Assembly (NCBI GenBank): GCA_035693105.1
Contig: DASSHC010000052.1
Span: 1 to 10,557, forward strand
Reading direction: 5' to 3'
DNA length: 10,557 nucleotides
Source: DASSHC01 sp035693105
Lineage (GTDB): Bacteria; Chloroflexota; Chloroflexia; Thermomicrobiales; Thermomicrobiaceae
The notes under the pieces were generated by a model that worked only from the letters and a program-made list of their open reading frames with translations, did no database searches and was not told the DNA's origin. The number at the start of each line of letters is the position of its first letter. Position 1 is the stretch's first letter. Shown one piece after another: positions 5,908-10,557 of this stretch. The translations under genes and the position numbers were made by a program.

Positions 5908-6309
5908 GTGAGCCACTTTACCCCCGCCGAGATCAGCTACCTGGAGAGCCAGCGGCTGGGCCGCCTGGCGACGCTCGGCCGTAGCGGCGAACTGCACGTG
6001 GTGCCGGTGCGCTTCCACTACAACCCGCGGCTCGACACCATCGACGTCACCGGGCGCTTTCTGGGGCAGAGCAAGAAGTATCGCGACGTGCAGGACGATG
6101 CGCGGGCGGCCTTCGTGGTGGACGACGCGGCCGGGCAGGGGCAGCCGCGCGGGGTGGAGGTGCGCGGCCGGGCCGAGGCGATACCCACGGGCGGCGACGC
6201 CATCACGCCGGGCGCCGACCCGGAGTTCATCCGCATCACCCCGGCGCGCATCCTCTCCTGGGGCATCGACGGCCCGCCGACGCGGCCGCATAGCAGGCGG
6301 GTGGGGTAG
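5908..6309 (+). CDS. PPOX-class, probably F420-dependent, oxidoreductase
   Basis: This 133-residue protein belongs to the pyridoxamine 5'-phosphate oxidase-like split-barrel group, whose small members bind F420 or FMN and usually act as dimers. The opening FTPAEISYLESQRLGRLATL, then HVVPVRFHYNP, GQSKKYRDVQDDARAAFVVDD and RGVEVRGRAEAI, resembles the MSMEG_5819-like F420-dependent subgroup. Cofactor choice is inferred from this resemblance. GTG 5908 is preferred because AAGGAGG lies at 5897-5903; the in-frame GTG at 5881 would place this site inside the gene and add 9 unconserved residues. The C-terminus (RILSWGIDGPP) is normal and the stop is TAG. The substrate is unknown. The gene ends 35 bp before the inverted repeat that separates it from the convergent ligase gene. 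Confidence 0.85.
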   Translation: MSHFTPAEISYLESQRLGRLATLGRSGELHVVPVRFHYNPRLDTIDVTGRFLGQSKKYRDVQDDARAAFVVDDAAGQGQPRGVEVRGRAEAIPTGGDAITPGADPEFIRITPARILSWGIDGPPTRPHSRRVG

Positions 6310-6344
6310 GGTGCGCTTCGGGACGCTTGGGTGCCGCGAGCGAC

Positions 6345-6377
6345 ACGGATCCCTCGACTGCGCTCGGGATGACAGGG
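6345..6377 (-). repeat. 33-bp dispersed repeat, copy 2 (left arm of inverted pair)
   Basis: This is the exact reverse complement of 6432-6464 (33 of 33 positions). It also matches 4-36 in reverse orientation with one mismatch, and the three flanking bases AGA (6378-6380) extend the match to 1-3. It forms the left arm of the inverted pair between the PPOX and ligase genes. Confidence 0.9.
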
Positions 6378-6431
6378 AGAGTGAGGGGCCCATCGGACAA
6401 GGCAAATCGTCGTCGTCCGCCCCTACCCTTA

Positions 6432-6464
6432 CCCTGTCATCCCGAGCGCAGTCGAGGGATCCGT
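6432..6464 (+). repeat. 33-bp dispersed repeat, copy 3 (right arm of inverted pair)
   Basis: This copy has the same orientation as 4-36 (32 of 33 identical) and is exactly inverted relative to 6345-6377. It is 38 bp from the stop codon of the ligase gene. The identity stops abruptly on both sides of the 33 bp, which marks it as a discrete unit rather than a diffuse duplication. Confidence 0.9.
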
Positions 6465-6502
6465 CCTCGATGCCACCCAGCCCAGTCGGAAGCCTCCCAC
6501 CC

Positions 6503-8020
6503 TCACTCCCGCACGCGCAGCATGCCCTCGATCCAGCCGTTCTGGCGCGCGGCGGCCAGGTCGGCGCGGCGGATCTTGCCCGCCTCGTTGCGCGGCAGCT
6601 CGGGCACCAGCTCGTAGGTCTTGGGCGCCTTCCAGGCCGCGATGCGCTCGCGCGTGTGCGCGTTCAGCTCGGTCACGCTCGGCGGGTTGGCCGGATCGTG
6701 CGGCTGCACCAGCGCGTGCACCCGCCGGCCCCACTCCTCGTCCGGCACGCCGATCACGGCCACGTCGGCCAGGCCGGGGTGCTCGCTGAGCGCCGCTTCG
6801 ACCTCGGCCGGGTAGACGTTGGCCCCACCCGAGACGATCATGTCCACCCGCCGGTCGGCGATGTAGAGGTAGCCGTCAGCGTCGAGCCAGCCGAGATCGC
6901 CCAGGCTGGCGAACCCGTCGGCGGTCGTGCGCACCGGCGGCGCGCCCTCGTAGTGGAAGGTGGGCGTGGTGCCGTCGACGCGGCGGAAGTAGATCTCGCC
7001 CACCTCACCCGGCGGCAGCGGGTTGCCCTCCTCGTCGAGGATGTGGATCTCGCAATTGGTCGAGCGGCCCACGCTGCCGCGGTGCTTGAGCCACTCGTCG
7101 CCGCGGATGATGGTGGCCCCGATCCCCTCGGCCGAGCCGTAGACCTCGTAGACCTTCTCGGCCCCCAGGCGGTCGATCCAGACCTGCTTGAGCCAGACCG
7201 GGCAGACGGCCGCCGAGGAGTGCATGGCGTCGAAGCTGGAGAAGTCGCGCTCCCAGAAGTCGGGCAGCAGCGCCAGCCGCCGCATCAGGATCGGCGGCAG
7301 GTAGGCGTAGGAGACGCGGTAGCGCTCGATCAGGTCGGCGGCGCGGGTGGCGTCGAACTTCTCCATCACGACCAGGGTGTGGTCGTCGGCCAGCCCGTTG
7401 AACGATTGCAGCCAGGGCGAGTTGTGGTAGAGCGGCGCGGCCAGGAGTTGCACCTGGCCCGGCTGGGTGCCCAGGCGGCGATTGTTGCGCGCCGTGACCG
7501 GGTTCCAGGCCGGGTCGAGGATCAGCTTCGGGCGCCCGGTCGAGCCGCCCGAGCCGATCGCCTTGCCGGGGTGTGGCGCCTCGGGCAGGGCTTCATCCGC
7601 GTAGCCGGCGGCCGCGTCAAGCTCCTGCGGACGGATGACCGGCCAGAGCTCACTGTCCCACTCAGCCAGCACCAGCACGGGCTGGGCCAGCTCCAGGATG
7701 GCGTCGCGCTCGCGCGGCGGCAGGATGGCGCGCAGCGGCAGGACGAGCGCGCCGAGCTTCCAAGCGGCCAGGGTAAAGAGGATCAGCTCCGGCGAGTTCC
7801 AGACGGCCCCGACCACGGTCGAATCCCCGCCCACGCCACGGTCGGCCAGCAAGCGCGCCAGCTGGTTGCTGCGCCGCTCCAGCTCGGCCCAGGTGACGGC
7901 GCGCTCATCGCCCGCCAGCGACGCGAAGATGATGGCCGGCTTCTCGGGGTGCTGCTCGGCCAGCTCCGCCAGGCGGCGCGTCAGCGAGGTGTCCTCAGTC
8001 GTCGGGTTGGTGGCGCTCAC
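6503..8020 (-). CDS. AMP-forming acyl-CoA synthetase (ANL superfamily)
   Basis: This 505-residue adenylate-forming enzyme is predicted to activate a carboxylic acid with ATP and transfer it to coenzyme A. The P-loop is SGGSTGRPK (157-165). APLYHNSPW (195-203) is typical of FadD / bile-acid-CoA-ligase-like members. The A5 motif is YGSAEG (294-299), the A7 motif GDLGW (374-378), and the hinge and A8 region DRRVDMIVSGGANVYP starts at 389. The A10 lysine is K482 in NEAGKIRR. All core residues are present and the length is usual, so it should be active; the acid is not predictable. Start GTG 8020 has GAGGAG about 9 nt upstream and lies 19 nt after the acetyltransferase stop, making it the third gene of a - strand operon. 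The downstream end faces the inverted repeat at 6345-6464. Confidence 0.9.
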   Translation of the reverse strand: MSATNPTTEDTSLTRRLAELAEQHPEKPAIIFASLAGDERAVTWAELERRSNQLARLLADRGVGGDSTVVGAVWNSPELILFTLAAWKLGALVLPLRAILPPRERDAILELAQPVLVLAEWDSELWPVIRPQELDAAAGYADEALPEAPHPGKAIGSGGSTGRPKLILDPAWNPVTARNNRRLGTQPGQVQLLAAPLYHNSPWLQSFNGLADDHTLVVMEKFDATRAADLIERYRVSYAYLPPILMRRLALLPDFWERDFSSFDAMHSSAAVCPVWLKQVWIDRLGAEKVYEVYGSAEGIGATIIRGDEWLKHRGSVGRSTNCEIHILDEEGNPLPPGEVGEIYFRRVDGTTPTFHYEGAPPVRTTADGFASLGDLGWLDADGYLYIADRRVDMIVSGGANVYPAEVEAALSEHPGLADVAVIGVPDEEWGRRVHALVQPHDPANPPSVTELNAHTRERIAAWKAPKTYELVPELPRNEAGKIRRADLAAARQNGWIEGMLRVRE

Positions 8021-8039
8021 CTGCGATCACTCCTCATGC

Positions 8040-8798
8040 TTAGCCGGTCGGCGGCAGGTAGGTGCGGTAGCGGCAGACCGGCACGAAGCCCATGTGACGG
8101 TAGACGGAGTAGCCCATCTCGGACGCCGAGAGGGTGATGGCGTCGCAACCGCGCCGCTGCCCCTCGGCGATCGCCGCCCAGGTCATGGCGGTGCCGTAGC
8201 CACGGCGGCGTTGATCGGGCAACGTACCGACGCCGTTGATCTCGCCCACGGCACCCAGGCAGGAGATGCGCGCCGTCGCCACCGGCTCGTCTCGCAGGTA
8301 ACCGACGAGGAGCGCCACGCCAGGGTCGCGCGCGGCGGCCAGCGAGGGCACCCAGCGCGAACCGGTGCCGGAGAGCGCCATAAAGTCGGCCAGTTCCGCC
8401 TCGGTCGTGACGAGCCGGATCTCCAGCTCGGCGGGCGGCGGCGGCGCGGCGGGGATCGGCTGGAGTACCATCGCCGGCTCGTCCTCGTCCAGCTCCCAGC
8501 CCGCCGCCCGGACCGCGGCCTCGACCGTCGCGGCGGACCCCACCTCGACGATGACGCCGTACGGCTCACCGCCGAAGAAGTCGGCCGCCAGGGCGAAGAC
8601 GTGCTCCGGAGCCTCGGGGCCGAGGACGGCGGCCAGGTTGCCCTCGAGCCCCAGGTCGCCCAGCGCGAGCAGGATCACGTCGCCGGCCAGCGCGCGGCGC
8701 GTGGGCTGGGCGTAGTAGCGCTCCAGCGGCGAGGGAACCAGCAGCGGGGCTCGCACCAGCGAGCGCGGATCGGTCAAATCGACGGCGCCCTTCCCCAT
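8040..8798 (-). CDS. GNAT family N-acetyltransferase
   Basis: This 252-residue protein has one clear GNAT domain at the C-terminus (about 125-252). Motif A is QRRRGYGTAM (from residue 196, the acetyl-CoA pyrophosphate loop), preceded by strand GEINGVGTLPDQ and followed by YSVYRHMGFVPV. The N-terminal half (about 1-115, with PLERYYAQPTRRA and the segment LAADFFGGEPYG) looks like the degenerate first half of tandem-GNAT proteins and carries no acetyl-CoA motif I can see. The acceptor substrate is unknown. ATG 8798 lies 4 nt after the stop of the GGT-like gene, which implies coupled translation. The longer frame to 8852 would overlap that gene by 50 nt with low-complexity residues and is not preferred. 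Confidence 0.85.
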   Translation of the reverse strand: MGKGAVDLTDPRSLVRAPLLVPSPLERYYAQPTRRALAGDVILLALGDLGLEGNLAAVLGPEAPEHVFALAADFFGGEPYGVIVEVGSAATVEAAVRAAGWELDEDEPAMVLQPIPAAPPPPAELEIRLVTTEAELADFMALSGTGSRWVPSLAAARDPGVALLVGYLRDEPVATARISCLGAVGEINGVGTLPDQRRRGYGTAMTWAAIAEGQRRGCDAITLSASEMGYSVYRHMGFVPVCRYRTYLPPTG

Positions 8799-8802
8799 GA
8801 CT

Positions 8803-10539
8803 CTAGCGCGGCACGCCGGTGGCGAAGCTCGCCGCGCCGTCGACGCGGGCATCGCCGCCGGAGAAGCCGATCGGAGCGCCGTCGGCGCGCCAGCAGGCGG
8901 CCCCGTGCAACAGCCCGTCGTCGTCGAGCAGGATGCCGTTCATGCCGCCGGCCACCTTCGGCACGACCTGCACGGTGTGCCCCCGCCGCTCCAGCTCGGC
9001 CTTGAGCGCCGGCAGCTCGGCGAAGCCTTCTTCCAGCTCCAGCACCGGGCCGCGGTCCCACAGGCGCGGCGCCTCGACCGCCTGCTGCAGCGTCATGCCG
9101 TGGTCGATCACGTTGACGATGGCCTGCATGACCGCGCCGAAGATGCGCACCCCGCCCGGCGTGCCGAGCGCCATCAGCGGGCGGCCGTCGCGCAGCACGA
9201 TGGTCGGCGACATCGAGGAGAGGATGCGCTTGCCCGGCGCGATCGAGTTGGTGCGCCCCGGCGTGGGGTCCATCAGGTGCATGCAGTTGTTGAGCAGCAT
9301 GCCGGTGCCGGGGACCGTTACCTTGGAGCCGAAGCCGCCGTTGAGCGTCTGGGTGGTGGTCACCACGTTCCCCTCGGCGTCCATGGCGCAGCAGTGGGTG
9401 GTCGAGGCGCCCTCGCCGTCCGGGGCGACCGCGGCGGTGTAGGAATTGGCGCGGGCCGGGTCGATCGCGGCGCGGCGCTCGGCGGCGTAGGGCTTCGACG
9501 TCAGCCACTCCACCGGCACCTCGACGCGCTCGGGGTCGGCCATGTAGCGGAAGCGGTCGGCGAAGGCGATCTTCATCGCCTCGGCGATCAGGTGCACCGT
9601 CTCGGCCGTGCCGAAGCCCATGCCCGCCAGGTCGAAGCCCTCCAGGATGTTCAGCATCTGGATGATGTGGGTGCCGCCGGAGGAGGCGGGCGCCATCGAG
9701 ACGATCTCGTAGCCGCGGTAGCTGCCGCGCACCGGAGCGCGCTCGTAGATGCGGTAGCCGGCCAGATCCTCGGTGGTGATCAGGCCACCGTTGCGCGCCA
9801 TGTCGGCCGCGACCGCCTCGCCCAATGGCCCGTGATAGAGCCAGCCGGGGCCGTGCTGGCCGATCCGCTCCAGCGTGCCGGCGTAGTCCTCGCGGCGAAT
9901 GGTGGCGTCGATGGCCGGCGCCTGGCCGCCGGGGAGGAAGACGGCGGCGGTGGCCGGGAAGCGCGCGAGTTCCGCGCGATAGAGGTTGATGAAGTGGTGC
10001 AGGTAGGGGCTGACGCGGAAGCCGCTCCGGGCGAAGCGCACCGCCGGAGCGACCACCTCGGCCAGCGGCAGGCGGCCGTAGCGCTCGACCGCGGTCGCCC
10101 AACCGAGCAGGCTGCCGGGGGTGGCGGGAGCGAGGTAGCCGGTGGCGTTCAGCCCGCCGACCACGTCGTTGTCGAGCGAGCCGGCCACGGGCACGAACAT
10201 GTCCGGCCGCGCCGCGCCGGGGACGGTGGCGTAGTCGTCGATGGTGGTGAGCGTGCCGTCGGCCAGCCGGATGGTGAGGAAGCCGGCGCCGAAGATGCTG
10301 ACCATCATCGGCTCGACCACCGAGAGGGCGAAGAGGGTGGCGACGGCGGCGTCGACGGCATTGCCGCCGGTCAGCAGCATCTCGGTGCCGGCCAGCGAGG
10401 CGAGCGGGTGGTTGCTGGTCACCATGCCGCGCGAGGCGACCGCCTCCTGCTTGATGGTTGGCGCCGCCGCGCGCCCACCCTCGCGCCGGACGGCTGCCAC
10501 GCCCGCTGGCTCCGTCCGAGGAGAGACGACATCGGTCAT
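8803..10539 (-). CDS. Gamma-glutamyltransferase-family Ntn hydrolase (divergent substrate site)
   Basis: This 578-residue GGT-family proenzyme should self-cleave before Thr380 (TTH, 380-382) into a large subunit (1-379) and a small subunit (380-578). Family signatures are GGNAVDAAVATLFALSVVEP (58-77), TLNGGFG (398-404, N400 matching E. coli Asn411), SSMSPTIV (441-448, matching Ser462/463) and GTPGG (459-463, oxyanion hole). Aligned from memory with E. coli GGT, Arg114 is replaced by Tyr103, Gln430 by Cys419 and Asp433 by Leu422. These residues hold the glutamate alpha-groups, so the substrate may be another amide, as in the paralogous oxamate amidohydrolase. The lid-loop segment is short. No signal peptide is seen, so it is probably cytoplasmic. 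ATG 10539 has GAGAGGAAG upstream. It is the first visible gene of the operon; its promoter lies outside the window. Confidence 0.85.
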   Translation of the reverse strand: MTDVVSPRTEPAGVAAVRREGGRAAAPTIKQEAVASRGMVTSNHPLASLAGTEMLLTGGNAVDAAVATLFALSVVEPMMVSIFGAGFLTIRLADGTLTTIDDYATVPGAARPDMFVPVAGSLDNDVVGGLNATGYLAPATPGSLLGWATAVERYGRLPLAEVVAPAVRFARSGFRVSPYLHHFINLYRAELARFPATAAVFLPGGQAPAIDATIRREDYAGTLERIGQHGPGWLYHGPLGEAVAADMARNGGLITTEDLAGYRIYERAPVRGSYRGYEIVSMAPASSGGTHIIQMLNILEGFDLAGMGFGTAETVHLIAEAMKIAFADRFRYMADPERVEVPVEWLTSKPYAAERRAAIDPARANSYTAAVAPDGEGASTTHCCAMDAEGNVVTTTQTLNGGFGSKVTVPGTGMLLNNCMHLMDPTPGRTNSIAPGKRILSSMSPTIVLRDGRPLMALGTPGGVRIFGAVMQAIVNVIDHGMTLQQAVEAPRLWDRGPVLELEEGFAELPALKAELERRGHTVQVVPKVAGGMNGILLDDDGLLHGAACWRADGAPIGFSGGDARVDGAASFATGVPR

Positions 10540-10557
10540 GCTCGCTTCCTCTCACGT
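10540..10557 (-). promoter_or_regulatory. Ribosome binding site of the GGT-like gene
   Basis: Read on the - strand, AGAGGAAG lies just before the ATG at 10539, with about 7 nt between its AGGA core and the start codon. It supports this start. The window ends here, so the promoter and any upstream gene of the operon are not visible. Confidence 0.5.

Larger units (their letters stand above)
6345..6464. terminator. Large inverted repeat at a convergent gene end, possible two-way terminator
   Basis: Two perfect 33-bp arms (6345-6377 and 6432-6464) flank a 54-bp loop. They sit between the 3' ends of the PPOX gene (+, stop at 6309) and the acyl-CoA ligase gene (-, stop at 6503). Transcripts from either side would carry a very stable 33-bp stem. 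No T-run follows either arm, so a classic intrinsic terminator is not seen. Rho-related termination, 3' end protection or a REP/MITE-like origin are all possible. The location is what suggests a transcript-end role. Confidence 0.45.

Noticed and set aside
4..6464. CRISPR array from the 33-bp repeats
   Set aside because: There are only three copies, in mixed orientation, two of them 54 bp apart and inverted and one 6 kb away. There is no regular spacing and no cas gene.
8799..8852. Longer N-terminus for the GNAT protein from 8852
   Set aside because: It would overlap the end of the GGT-like gene by 50 nt and add a low-complexity Ala/Arg/Pro stretch. ATG 8798 just after the stop fits an operon.

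Overview
The window is a high-GC bacterial segment with nine coding regions and no RNA genes. The likely source is Chloroflexota (Thermomicrobia-like), with a high-GC actinobacterium as the alternative. The reasons are the GC-rich third codon positions, a STAND ATPase whose TPR C-terminus resembles those common in Chloroflexota, a PPOX-class enzyme of a type that usually binds F420, and dispersed repeats that translate to the familiar spurious peptide 'CHPERSRGI'. This assignment is inference and rests on no marker gene.

Left part (1-2822, + strand). A 33-bp dispersed repeat lies at the edge. It is followed by a promoter whose -10 sits inside a perfect 8-bp inverted repeat (operator-like), and then by a large TIR - STAND ATPase - TPR protein. 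This is the architecture of NLR-like immune or signalling proteins, in which a TPR sensor and an ATPase switch are expected to control a TIR NADase effector.

Middle (2823-4003, - strand). This AT-richer stretch converges on the TIR gene. It holds a DUF433 antitoxin / DUF5615 PIN-like toxin pair with a 44-nt overlap. Upstream lies an unrecognised ORF of about 92 codons that is broken by one frameshift. Base composition and content suggest an acquired module. Together with the TIR-STAND gene it looks like a small defence or accessory island.

Centre (4004-6309). A thiamine-diphosphate-dependent enzyme of the acetolactate synthase / benzoylformate decarboxylase superfamily (- strand) is divergent from a short PPOX-class, probably F420-dependent, oxidoreductase (+ strand). 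They share a 131-bp promoter region.

Right part (6310-10557, - strand). A tight three-gene operon is read from right to left: gamma-glutamyltransferase-family Ntn hydrolase, GNAT acetyltransferase, then AMP-forming acyl-CoA ligase. The gaps are 4 and 19 nt. The GGT homologue keeps the autoprocessing threonine but appears to have lost the residues that grip the glutamate alpha-carboxylate and alpha-amino groups, so its substrate is probably not ordinary glutathione. The operon runs into a perfect 33-bp inverted pair of the dispersed repeat, which probably acts as a two-way transcript end between it and the PPOX gene.

The best candidates for something undescribed are the operator-controlled TIR-STAND-TPR gene with its neighbouring toxin-antitoxin island, and the GGT-like/GNAT/CoA-ligase operon with an altered amidohydrolase active site.
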